From: Rhizobiaceae bacterium
GTDB taxonomy: Bacteria; Pseudomonadota; Alphaproteobacteria; Rhizobiales; Rhizobiaceae
Direction: 5' to 3'
DNA: 8,358 nucleotides
NCBI GenBank assembly: GCA_014380965.1
Contig: JACMIV010000343.1
Span: 1 to 8,358, forward strand
Each line of letters opens with the position of its first letter. The stretch's first letter is position 1. Under the pieces are notes generated by a model. That model did not search any database and was not told where the DNA came from. It was given only the letters and a program-made list of their open reading frames with translations. A program made the position numbers and the translations under genes. Shown in pieces: positions 1-6,519 of this stretch.

Positions 1-1
1 G

Positions 2-514
2 GCGGCAGCCGCTGCTCCCGCCGCATCCACGGCTGCGCCAGCCGCCGGCGGTGTCGCTTCCGCCGATACGAAGGTTGCCGGCGCGCAGGCCTCGCCCGGC
101 GACGAAGGAAAGTTCGTCGATTCCGCCGGCAACCCGATCTATGCCAAAGCCGAGGACGGCACGTTCGACTACTACACTTGGCGTGGGTACAAGAAGTACT
201 CGGCGAACTGCCTGCAATGCCACGGTCCGGACGGACTCGGCTCGTCCTTCGCACCGAACCTCACGGAGTCGCTGCAGCGCATCAACTACTACGACTTCAC
301 GGGCATCATCGTGAACGGCCAGCAGAACAAGTGGCATCCGGTGAATTCGATCATGCCGGCCTGGGGCGAAGACCTCAACGTCATGTGCTTCCTCGACGGA
401 ATCTACGTCTATTTGCGTGGCCGCGCCGACGGCGCCATTCCCCGCGGCGAGCCCAAGAAGCCGGCAGTCAACAAGGATGCGCAGACGGCTGAAAACGCCT
501 GCCTCGGGTTCTGA
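2..514 (+). CDS. xoxG: c-type cytochrome, methanol-metabolism type (XoxG/CycB-like), 5' end outside window
   Basis: This is the 3' part (170 codons visible) of a periplasmic monohaem cytochrome c; the start and signal peptide lie before base 1. The visible protein opens with an Ala/Pro-rich linker (about residues 1-30). The haem site CLQCH follows at visible residues 70-74, and Met118 in a SIMPAW context is the likely axial ligand. Two further cysteines, C129 and C167, could form a disulfide; together with C70 and C73 they match the four-cysteine, methanol-metabolism-related cytochrome family. In Paracoccus and Methylorubrum, XoxG/CycB (cytochrome c553i) takes electrons from the lanthanide methanol dehydrogenase XoxF and is encoded between xoxF and xoxJ. 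Here xoxJ follows after 3 bp, which supports the assignment. XoxF would be expected upstream but cannot be seen. The symbol rests on motif and order, not on an alignment. Confidence 0.85.
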   Translation, partial: AAAAAPAASTAAPAAGGVASADTKVAGAQASPGDEGKFVDSAGNPIYAKAEDGTFDYYTWRGYKKYSANCLQCHGPDGLGSSFAPNLTESLQRINYYDFTGIIVNGQQNKWHPVNSIMPAWGEDLNVMCFLDGIYVYLRGRADGAIPRGEPKKPAVNKDAQTAENACLGF

Positions 515-517
515 TCG

Positions 518-1399
518 ATGGCGATCGGCAAGACCTCAATATTCGGCATCGCGGGCGTTCTCTCGCTTGCGGTGCTCTTGGCGATCGGGGTGCCCGCCAC
601 TGCACAGGACCGCGAGTTCGGCGGAAGCATCGAGCTCATCGATCCGAACGTGCTCCGGGTCTGCGCGGATCCGTCGAACCTTCCTTTCTCCAACGACAAG
701 AACGAAGGGTTCGAGAACGCGCTCGCGACGTTCGTGGCGGAAAAGCTCGGGCGCCAGTCGATCGCCTACAGCTTCTTCCCGCAGGCGACCGGCTTCGTGC
801 GGATGACGCTCGGCGCCAATGCCTGCGACATCATCATGAGCTATCCGCAAGGGGACGAGCTCGTCCAGAACACCAACGCCTATTATCGGACGGCCTATGC
901 GCTCGTCGTTCCGAAGGGCGGCGATCTCGACGGCGTCGACACGCTCGAGGACCCGAAGCTGAAGGGGAAAGTGATCGGCGTCGTGGCGGGAACCCCGCCC
1001 GGGACCTACATGGCGCGCGCCGGTCTCATCGGCAAAGCGCGCGGCTACCAACTGATGGTCGACACACGCAAGGAGAACTCCGCGTCGGCCATGATCGGCG
1101 ACCTCGACAAGGGCGAGATCGACGCCGCCATCCTCTGGGGTCCGCAGGCCGGATACTATGCCCGCGAGTCGGACAAGGACTACACGGTGACGCCGCTCGT
1201 GAAGGAGCCGGACAACGGCCCCGACATGATCTTCCGCATCACCATGGGCGTGCGCGTTTCGGACCAGGAATGGAAGCGGACCCTGAACACGCTGATCCAG
1301 GAGAACCAGGACGAGATCAACGAGATCCTCCTGTCCTTCGGGATCCCCCTCCTCGACGAGCAGAACAAGCTCATCGTTTCGAAGAAACAGGGCGGCTGA
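518..1399 (+). CDS. xoxJ: XoxJ-like quinoprotein dehydrogenase-associated periplasmic binding protein
   Basis: A 293-aa exported protein of the extracellular solute-binding fold. The signal peptide covers about residues 1-29 (Lys5, hydrophobic core, ATA cleavage motif before Gln30). The mature N-terminus has the family hallmark LRVCADPSNLPFSN at 46-59, and NACDII around 101-106. C49 and C103 are placed to form a disulfide. The family is annotated as a quinoprotein dehydrogenase-associated ABC substrate-binding protein and includes MxaJ/XoxJ, which are thought to help activate the PQQ methanol dehydrogenase rather than feed a classical importer. The ATG at 518 lies 3 bp after the cytochrome stop, so the genes are probably co-transcribed and translationally coupled. 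The stop is 1 bp before the next ATG. A LutA-type role (periplasmic partner of the ABC transporter encoded convergently at 3028-4694) is an alternative that the sequence alone cannot exclude. Confidence 0.87.
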   Translation: MAIGKTSIFGIAGVLSLAVLLAIGVPATAQDREFGGSIELIDPNVLRVCADPSNLPFSNDKNEGFENALATFVAEKLGRQSIAYSFFPQATGFVRMTLGANACDIIMSYPQGDELVQNTNAYYRTAYALVVPKGGDLDGVDTLEDPKLKGKVIGVVAGTPPGTYMARAGLIGKARGYQLMVDTRKENSASAMIGDLDKGEIDAAILWGPQAGYYARESDKDYTVTPLVKEPDNGPDMIFRITMGVRVSDQEWKRTLNTLIQENQDEINEILLSFGIPLLDEQNKLIVSKKQGG

Positions 1400-1400
1400 C

Positions 1401-2012
1401 ATGCGTCGGGGGGCCAGCGTCGTTCTGGTCCTTGTTGTCGGTGCGCTCGTCCTCGGCGGCATGCGCCCCGGCGAGGCCGAAGGTCCCGGCGATCGCGCCG
1501 GCCTTCCGGCAGGCGGGGTCGCGACGGTTCCGGAGCCTGCGGGCTACCGGATGGACGAATATCGAGCTCCGACACCTGCTGCGCTCGCGGGAGCGACGAC
1601 GGTCGACACCATGGGAGCCAAAGCGCTTTTCACGGCAGGGCAAGCCGTGTTCGTCGACACCCTGCCGCGTGCACCGCGGCCCAAGGGTCTGCCGGAAACG
1701 ACGATCTGGCGACCGAAGGTCCGCAACGACATTCCCGGATCGATCTGGCTTGTGGACACCGGCTACGGCGCACTTGCGCCGGAGATGGAGCACTACTTCT
1801 TCGAGGGCCTCTCCCGAGCCACTCTCGGCGATAAGGCAAAGCCCGTCCTTTTTTATTGCCTCAGCGAGTGCTGGATGAGCTGGAACGCTGCCAAGCGGGC
1901 AATGGCGGCCGGCTATACCGCGGTCCATTGGTATCCGGAGGGAACCGACGGATGGGCTGCCAACGGCCTGCCGCTCGAGCGCCGCGAGCCGGAGCCTCGC
2001 CCGGACGAGTAG
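1401..2012 (+). CDS. Exported rhodanese-like protein, PQQ-dependent catabolism-associated CXXCW-motif family
   Basis: A 203-aa protein with a signal peptide (about residues 1-26; arginines at 2-3, then a long hydrophobic stretch). The rest is a rhodanese-like domain: VFVDTLP near 83-89, IPGSIWL near 111-117, and an active-site-like strand and loop FYCLSECWMSW at 151-161, followed by an NAAKRA helix. C153 sits where the rhodanese catalytic cysteine is expected and C157 adds a second thiol. The conserved CW-MSWNAAKR signature is that of the CXXCW protein family that co-occurs with PQQ alcohol dehydrogenases. As read here there are three residues between the cysteines. The biochemical role is unknown; a periplasmic redox or sulfur-relay function in dehydrogenase or cytochrome maturation is inference. 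It is the last gene of the plus-strand run and starts 1 bp after the xoxJ stop. Confidence 0.82.
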   Translation: MRRGASVVLVLVVGALVLGGMRPGEAEGPGDRAGLPAGGVATVPEPAGYRMDEYRAPTPAALAGATTVDTMGAKALFTAGQAVFVDTLPRAPRPKGLPETTIWRPKVRNDIPGSIWLVDTGYGALAPEMEHYFFEGLSRATLGDKAKPVLFYCLSECWMSWNAAKRAMAAGYTAVHWYPEGTDGWAANGLPLERREPEPRPDE

Positions 2013-2013
2013 A

Positions 2014-2040
2014 GCGAGCGGCTTGGAAAGGGCCGCTCGC
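2014..2040. terminator. Stem-loop between convergent operons, possible bidirectional terminator
   Basis: A perfect 9-bp inverted repeat, GCGAGCGGC (2014-2022) and GCCGCTCGC (2032-2040), encloses a 9-nt loop. It begins 1 bp after the stop codon at 2010-2012 and ends 17 bp before the 3' end of the minus-strand gene. There is no T tract on either side, so it may slow polymerase, protect 3' ends or work with Rho rather than act as a canonical intrinsic terminator. Confidence 0.5.
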
Positions 2041-2057
2041 CCGCCGCCGGACGGGCC

Positions 2058-2900
2058 TCAAAGCGCGCCGGTCATCGCGCGGCCGAGTGCGAAGAGGCGC
2101 TGTTCGATCAGGATCGGCACTTCGCAGACATAGGTCAGCGAGCGCCTGCGCTCGTCGAAGATGCGGGTGTCCCAGAGGATCGTTTCCTGCGCTTGCGTCG
2201 CGCGCGCTGTGTCGCCCGAGGCGCGGATGTCGCTGAGTTCCGCGTTCTGGGCACGCAGCTTCACGGCAAGATCCTGCTGGCGGGCGCCGTAGCGCTCGAT
2301 GCCGCGGATGATCTCGGAGCGTTCGGCGTCGAGCTGGCGGAGGAGATCGGCGAAGACGGCGGTCGCGGTCCTCTCGCGCTGCGCCTCCGGCAGGCCCTTC
2401 ACGAAGTCGACCACGGACTTTTCGGCATCGGCGATGGGAAGACGGCGCGCGGAGACCTCCGCCACGAGCCGGCGCATCTCTGCGGTCCGTTCCACGTCCG
2501 CCGCCTCGTCCAGCGATGGGCCGGACCAGACCTGCCCGGGCTGCACGGTGTCGATCTTGCGCTGGACGCAGGGCCAGCGATGCTGCGTCGTTCCTCCCGC
2601 TGCCGTGCCCGAGAGGCGGGTCGTCCCGGCTGCCGGGGCGATCGCGCTCGGCGCCGTCACCATAGTGCCGGTGACGGATGGCGGCGTTGCGGAACGGGCC
2701 GGTGCGACAGCGGATGGAGCGGCCGCCGACGGCCCAGCGGGTGTTCCCGTCGCACTCGGAGCCGGCGCGTTCGTCGGGGGCGGTCCCGGCACGACGAAGC
2801 CTTCCGGAACCTCACGCGCCGCCGGAGCCTGCGCTATGGCCGGCACGAGAGAGGCAGCGAGGCAGAGGCCAGCCAAAAGGCCGGTTCGACGAAGACCCAT
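2058..2900 (-). CDS. Exported Ala/Pro-rich protein with helical C-terminal domain, unknown function
   Basis: A 280-aa protein with no recognised catalytic domain. It has a clear signal peptide (about 1-23, AIA before Gln24) and an Ala/Pro/Ser/Thr-rich low-complexity linker (about 25-105). The C-terminal domain of about 175 residues (106-280) is rich in Arg, Glu, Ala and Leu and probably mostly helical or coiled-coil. Two cysteines, C111 (RWPCVQ) and C259 (TYVCEV), flank this domain and may pair. I chose the ATG at 2898-2900 because a GGGAGG ribosome site lies 5 nt upstream and the signal peptide follows; an in-frame extension to 3122 is basic and unlike a protein. The gene follows the permease gene after 127 bp, in the place where the lut cluster carries an exported protein of unknown function (lutG, from memory), so a periplasmic accessory role is likely but unproven. 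Confidence 0.75.
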   Translation of the reverse strand: MGLRRTGLLAGLCLAASLVPAIAQAPAAREVPEGFVVPGPPPTNAPAPSATGTPAGPSAAAPSAVAPARSATPPSVTGTMVTAPSAIAPAAGTTRLSGTAAGGTTQHRWPCVQRKIDTVQPGQVWSGPSLDEAADVERTAEMRRLVAEVSARRLPIADAEKSVVDFVKGLPEAQRERTATAVFADLLRQLDAERSEIIRGIERYGARQQDLAVKLRAQNAELSDIRASGDTARATQAQETILWDTRIFDERRRSLTYVCEVPILIEQRLFALGRAMTGAL

Positions 2901-2925
2901 GTCATCCTCCCAGGATGCGATTGAA

Positions 2926-2946
2926 GACGGCGATCGATGCGCCGTC
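2926..2946 (-). other. Stem-loop in the permease to exported-protein intergenic gap
   Basis: A 7-bp perfect stem (GACGGCG with CGCCGTC) with a 7-nt loop lies 26 bp upstream of the start codon at 2900, in the 127-bp gap after the permease stop. It could be an RNA-processing or stability element in the operon mRNA. No T tract follows, so a terminator is unlikely. Confidence 0.3.
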
Positions 2947-3027
2947 CTGTTCTGCGAGAGGTGCCCACCTTCGCCTGATCTGTGGCGCTTCGAGAGAACG
3001 TCGAGACCGCCTCGATGTCGCCGGCGC

Positions 3028-3882
3028 TTACTGGCGCTTCCGGCTGATGACGCCGCGGGCGGGATCGTAGGCGAGGATCGCGCCGCCGAGGAACAAGACG
3101 GTGCAGCCGAAGACGACGGCAAGGGCCGTCAGGTTCAACTGCCCATAGAGCGCGAAGCGGATGAGTTCGACCGCATGCGTGAAGGGGTTGATGATGCAGA
3201 GCTGGTAGAGAAGCGGGCTGGATTCGAGGATGCGCCAGAGCGGATAGAGCGCCGAGGAGGCGAAATACATCGGGAAGATCACGAAGTTCATCACGCCGGC
3301 GAAATTCTCGAGCTGCTGGACGAGGGAGGAGAGAAGCATGCCGAGCGCGCCGAGCATCAGTCCGGAAAGGAGAAGCGCGGGGAGCACCGTGAGGTAGCCC
3401 ATCAGCGGCGGCTGTACGTCCCAGAACCAAGCGATGGCGAAGAAGACGTAGACCTGGAGCAGCGAGACGGCGACGCCGGCGCAGAGCTTGGACACGAGCA
3501 GAAACCAGCGCGGCAAGGGGCTGACCAGCAGCGTCTTCATCGAGCCGGTCTCGCGGTCGTAGACCATCGAGAGCGAGGACTGCATCCCGTTGAAGAGCTG
3601 GATCATGCCGACGAGGCCGGGCGTGATGTAGACCTCGTAGAGGATGTAGGTCTGGTAGGGTGCGACGATCGAGACGCCCAGCACCTGCCGGAAGCCGGCG
3701 GCGAAGATGAAGAGCCAGAGGAGCGGGCGCACCAGCGCCGAGATGAAGCGCTCGCGCTGGTGCAGGAAGCGCAAGGCCTCGCGCCAGACGATGCCGCTGA
3801 AGCAGATGAGGTACTGCGCTGGCGTGAAGCCGCGGGCCTCGTCGGCAGGCTGCGTCGGCGATGTCGTTGCGATCGAGGTCAT
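3028..3882 (-). CDS. lutF: ABC-2-type transporter permease, PQQ-alcohol dehydrogenase system (PedC/LutF-like)
   Basis: A 284-aa integral inner-membrane protein. After a polar N-terminal segment of about 45 residues there are about six hydrophobic segments: LLWLFIFAAGF, a segment around the ITPGLVGMIQLF region, VSLLQVYVFFAIAWF, VLPALLLSGLMLGALGMLL, the FVIFPMYFASSALYP stretch, and ALAVVFGCTVLFLGG. The ETGSMKTLLVSPLPRW loop and the FPMYFASSALYP region are typical of ABC-2 permeases. The family is the permease annotated with PQQ alcohol oxidation (PedC) and corresponds to LutF of the lanthanide-uptake cluster. Its ATG overlaps the ATPase stop by four bases (ATGA, 3879-3882), so the two products are made together and form one transporter. 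Substrate and direction are unknown; ABC-2 proteins are usually exporters, whereas Lut/Ped transporters are reported to support lanthanide use. Confidence 0.85.
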   Translation of the reverse strand: MTSIATTSPTQPADEARGFTPAQYLICFSGIVWREALRFLHQRERFISALVRPLLWLFIFAAGFRQVLGVSIVAPYQTYILYEVYITPGLVGMIQLFNGMQSSLSMVYDRETGSMKTLLVSPLPRWFLLVSKLCAGVAVSLLQVYVFFAIAWFWDVQPPLMGYLTVLPALLLSGLMLGALGMLLSSLVQQLENFAGVMNFVIFPMYFASSALYPLWRILESSPLLYQLCIINPFTHAVELIRFALYGQLNLTALAVVFGCTVLFLGGAILAYDPARGVISRKRQ

Positions 3883-4694
3883 GTGCGGCTCTCCCGAAGC
3901 TCGGCGGGATCGTGATCGGGGCGCGCCATTCCCGTGAGGGCGGCGAAGGCGTCGCGGATGGAGACGGCGTCCTGGCGCTCGACGATCGACGGCACGTCGC
4001 CCTCCGCCAGGACCTTGCCGCGATGGAGCACGACGACGCGGTCGCTCTCCTCGATCTCGTCGATGAGGTGCGTCGCCCAGAGAACGCTGACGCCCTCCTG
4101 CCGAACGAGGCGTCGGACCTCCTCGACGATCTCGGCGCGCGAACCGATGTCGAGGCCGACGGTCGGCTCGTCGAGGAGGATCAGGCGGGGCGAATGCATG
4201 AAGGCGCGGACGATCTCGACGCGCCGGAGCTGGCCGCCGGAGAGGTTTCGCGCCTTTTCGCCGAGGCGGGCGACGAGGTCGCTGCCCTTCAGGATCGCGG
4301 CGGTGCGCTCGCGCGCGACTCGGCCGGGCAACCCGTGCAAGGACGCGTGATAGGCAAGGTTCTGTCGGATGGACAGATCGAGATCGAGCGTGCGCGCCTG
4401 GAAGACGACGCCGAGGCGCCGGAGCGCTTCGCCGGGCTCGGCCGACAGCGCATGCCCGAGGATCGAGATCTCGCCGACGCGTGTGTTGTAGAGGCGGGTG
4501 ATGAGCGAGAAGAGCGTCGACTTGCCGGCGCCGTTCGGCCCGAGCAGCGCCGTGAACGTTCCCTGCGGGACCGTGAACGAGACGTTGTCGAGCGCCAGCC
4601 GCGTCCCGTAGGAGTGGCTGACGCCCGAAACGTCCAGGGCGGGCACGCCCCGCGCATCGCTGCGCGGAATGACCTCGATCTCCGTGGAATCCAT
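3879..4694 (-). CDS. lutE: ABC transporter ATP-binding protein, PQQ-dependent alcohol dehydrogenase system (LutE-like)
   Basis: A 271-aa cytoplasmic ATPase with every canonical motif intact: Walker A GPNGAGKST at 52-60, Q-loop Gln99, signature LSGGQLRR at 151-158, Walker B LILLDEPT at 171-178, D-loop GLD just after, and the switch His209 in WATHLID. The HSYG-RLALDNVSF N-terminus and the RRVEIVRAFMHSP stretch are like ABC-2 family ATPases. It is paired with the permease through an ATGA overlap. I chose the ATG at 4692-4694 because AAAAGGA lies 5 nt upstream. A GTG at 4712 would add six residues, but its nearest purine-rich site is only 3 nt away. The preceding cupredoxin-like gene stops 24 bp upstream. 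The assignment to the lanthanide/PQQ-linked family rests on context as well as sequence. Confidence 0.88.
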   Translation of the reverse strand: MDSTEIEVIPRSDARGVPALDVSGVSHSYGTRLALDNVSFTVPQGTFTALLGPNGAGKSTLFSLITRLYNTRVGEISILGHALSAEPGEALRRLGVVFQARTLDLDLSIRQNLAYHASLHGLPGRVARERTAAILKGSDLVARLGEKARNLSGGQLRRVEIVRAFMHSPRLILLDEPTVGLDIGSRAEIVEEVRRLVRQEGVSVLWATHLIDEIEESDRVVVLHRGKVLAEGDVPSIVERQDAVSIRDAFAALTGMARPDHDPAELRESRT

Positions 4695-4718
4695 GATCGT
4701 CCTTTTCGGCACTCGTCC

Positions 4719-5333
4719 TCAGGGAACGACGGTGATCGTGCCCTTCATATCCTGCTCGTCGGCCAGGCCTTCCACATACCAGGTGTAGTTGCCCGGGCGG
4801 ATGGTGTTGAACTGAACCTGGATCGTGCCGGCGGCGTCGAATTCGAGCCACGCCGGGGGGCCGGCCATGTGGATTTCGAGGTCGCTGATGACGAGCTGGT
4901 TGAACCAGACGTCGCGATAGAATTGCGGCGCGTGGACCTTGTATTCGACATTGCCCGCCGAGGAAATGCGCCAGCGGTAGGCTTGGCCGGCTCGCAGCAC
5001 GAAATGCTTGCGGTTGACGGAGAAATCGCTTCCGCCCGTGCCGAGTTCGAGCGTCGGAACATCCTGGCTCGACCGCGACAGCGGCGGCAGGCCGAGCTGG
5101 TCGCCGTTGAGCGCGCTTGCCGGCATCCCGGCGCCGGGCGTCTCCGCGGGAGCCATCGGCGAGGCCTCGTTCGACGTTCCGGCCGGGGCCGCATCGTCGT
5201 CGTCGTCATCGGCTTCCGCCTCCGGCTCGGCCTGCGCCAGGAGAATGCTGCCCGGCGCATCCTTCGCGGCGGCGACGGCGAAGGGGGCGAAGGCGAGCGT
5301 CGTCGCCATCAGCGACAACCAGAGTGTTTTCAT
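4719..5333 (-). CDS. Exported cupredoxin-like protein with Asp tract, probably not a blue-copper protein
   Basis: A 204-aa protein with a signal peptide (about 1-23), a low-complexity mature N-terminus (24-90) that includes an acidic run EPEAEADDDDDD ending at Asp47, and a C-terminal beta-rich domain (about 92-204). That domain ends PGNYTWYVEG then DMKGTITVVP, which matches the last strands of cupredoxins (plastocyanin/pseudoazurin style). The ligand cysteine position is Val187 and no His follows it; Met196 survives where the axial Met would be. H110, H134 and H155 are the only histidines, so a type-1 copper site looks unlikely. The ATG at 5331-5333 has GGGAGG 9 nt upstream. It sits between the propeller and ATPase genes, and a periplasmic partner of the transporter is the likely role. 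The Asp tract could bind hard cations such as Ca or lanthanides, but this is speculative. I do not recognise a named family. Confidence 0.75.
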   Translation of the reverse strand: MKTLWLSLMATTLAFAPFAVAAAKDAPGSILLAQAEPEAEADDDDDDAAPAGTSNEASPMAPAETPGAGMPASALNGDQLGLPPLSRSSQDVPTLELGTGGSDFSVNRKHFVLRAGQAYRWRISSAGNVEYKVHAPQFYRDVWFNQLVISDLEIHMAGPPAWLEFDAAGTIQVQFNTIRPGNYTWYVEGLADEQDMKGTITVVP

Positions 5334-5369
5334 GGTTCAGGTCCTCCCAGTGTGATGATCGAGCGGTTG

Positions 5370-5389
5370 CGGACGCGGGGAAGCGTCCG
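5370..5389 (-). other. Stem-loop in leader of the cupredoxin-like gene
   Basis: A perfect 7-bp stem (CGGACGC with GCGTCCG) with a 6-nt loop lies 36 bp upstream of the ATG at 5333, in the 202-bp gap after the propeller gene. No T tract follows on the minus strand. It could set differential mRNA stability between the propeller and transporter parts of the operon. Confidence 0.3.
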
Positions 5390-5501
5390 GCTGCGAAAGT
5401 GCCGGTTCGTCTGCCCTGAGGGCGCCGCGCGAAGGGTTTGAAGAGGCGTTCCGTCCGCCGTTCGGGCAAGCTCAGGGGCGCCGGGATCCGCCGCCCCGTT
5501 T

Positions 5502-5518
5502 CTCCGCGAGGAGCGGAG
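5502..5518 (-). other. Stem-loop just after the beta-propeller stop codon
   Basis: CTCCGC and GCGGAG form a 6-bp stem around a 5-nt loop, 17 bp past the propeller stop at 5536-5538. The downstream minus-strand bases read AAACGGGG, not a T tract, so this is at best a weak or Rho-assisted pause site. Whether the propeller and the ABC genes share one transcript remains open. Confidence 0.28.
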
Positions 5519-5535
5519 GGAGCAGGGCAGGCCGG

Positions 5536-6519
5536 TCAGTTGGTGACTGCGACGTCGGCGACTGCGACGCCCCAAGGCTGCTGGCCGACCTGCACGGACT
5601 TGATGACCTCGTCGTTCTCGACGTCGATCACCGAGATGTCGTTCGAGATGCCGTTGGTCGAGAAGATGTGCTTGTCGTCCGGCGAGAAGGCGAGCTGCCA
5701 GGTGCGCTGGCCGACGAGGAGATAGTCGGTCACCTCGTAGGTCTTGGCGTCGATGACGGCCACGCGGTTGGCCGGGCCGAGCGCGACGAAGGCCTTGGAC
5801 CCGTCCTTGGTGATACGTACGCCGACGGGCTGGATCGCTTCCGACGACAGGCCGGGAATTTCGAAGGTGATCTTGTGCTTGATCGTCTTCGTGGCGTTGT
5901 CGATGACGCTGATCGTGCCGCCGATCTCGGAAGAGACCCAGACCTCGGAATTGTCCATCTTGTATTCGGCGAAGCGCGGGCGCGAATCGACGAGCACGTT
6001 GGCGACGATCTGCTGGCTGTCGCGGTCGATGAAATGCGCCATGTTCGTCGTCTCGGACGTGTTCACGATGATCGCGCCATCCGGCGAGATCCCCATTCCC
6101 TCCGGCTCGACGCCGACCGGCACCTCGACGACACGGGCGCCGGTTTCGAGATTGATGATGGTGACGAGATTGTCGTCCTCGTTGGCGACGTACATCGTCT
6201 TGCCGTCGGGCGAGACGACCATCAGCTCGGGGTCGGGACCGGAGGGCAGCGTGCCGAGCTTCTCGTAGGTCGTCGTGTCGTAGACCTCGATCGTGTCGTC
6301 GTCGCTGGCGCAGACATAGACCTTGGTGCCGTCGGGGCTGACCACGGTGCCGCGCGGGCGCTGGCCGGCGGGGATCGTGTGGATCACCTCGAAGCTCGTG
6401 CCGTCGAGGACCGTGATGTCGTTGCCCCGCTCGTTCGAGACGAAGATCTTGTAGGCGAAGGCCGGGCTTGCCGACATCAGCACGGTGGTCGCCAGCGCGA
6501 TGGCTGTCAGGTGTCTCAT
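5536..6519 (-). CDS. Exported YVTN-type beta-propeller protein, PQQ-dependent catabolism-associated
   Basis: A 327-aa secreted protein. The signal peptide is residues 1-22 (SPAFA before Tyr23). The rest is seven propeller repeats of about 40-48 residues, each with a V-S-PDG-type turn followed by a K-V/I-Y/F-V strand; examples are VVSPDGTKVYVC, VVSPDGKTMYVA and FSPDDKHIFST. The ATG at 6517-6519 is preceded by GGGAGG 4 nt upstream and is followed at once by the signal peptide; the in-frame open stretch up to 6654 lacks both. This matches the PQQ-dependent catabolism-associated beta-propeller family, which is encoded with the PedC/LutF-type transporter. Such propellers usually bind proteins or ligands, and no catalytic motif is visible. 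It is the first gene of the minus-strand transporter run; the next gene is 202 bp away. The seventh blade ends almost at the C-terminus, so the propeller looks complete. Confidence 0.85.
   Translation of the reverse strand: MRHLTAIALATTVLMSASPAFAYKIFVSNERGNDITVLDGTSFEVIHTIPAGQRPRGTVVSPDGTKVYVCASDDDTIEVYDTTTYEKLGTLPSGPDPELMVVSPDGKTMYVANEDDNLVTIINLETGARVVEVPVGVEPEGMGISPDGAIIVNTSETTNMAHFIDRDSQQIVANVLVDSRPRFAEYKMDNSEVWVSSEIGGTISVIDNATKTIKHKITFEIPGLSSEAIQPVGVRITKDGSKAFVALGPANRVAVIDAKTYEVTDYLLVGQRTWQLAFSPDDKHIFSTNGISNDISVIDVENDEVIKSVQVGQQPWGVAVADVAVTN

Noticed and set aside
536..1462. Minus-strand open frame opposite xoxJ
   Set aside because: Shadow of the clearly coding xoxJ frame; no ribosome site or domain.
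2039..2056. Second stem-loop GCCCG/CGGGC in the convergent gap
   Set aside because: Only 5 bp, overlaps the stronger hairpin at 2014-2040 and has no T tract.
2901..3122. N-terminal extension of the exported unknown protein
   Set aside because: The added 74 residues are Ser/Ala/Arg-rich, overlap the permease 3' end and would bury the signal peptide; the ATG at 2900 has a strong ribosome site.
2299..3915. Long plus-strand open frame (538 codons)
   Set aside because: It runs antisense to the exported unknown gene and the permease gene, has charged low-complexity composition without domains, and is an expected by-product of high GC; the minus-strand products have signal peptide, membrane segments and ribosome sites.
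3861..5441. Long plus-strand open frame (526 codons)
   Set aside because: Antisense to the ABC ATPase and cupredoxin-like genes, whose motifs are complete; its translation is a run of Asp, Glu, Arg and Ala without any domain.
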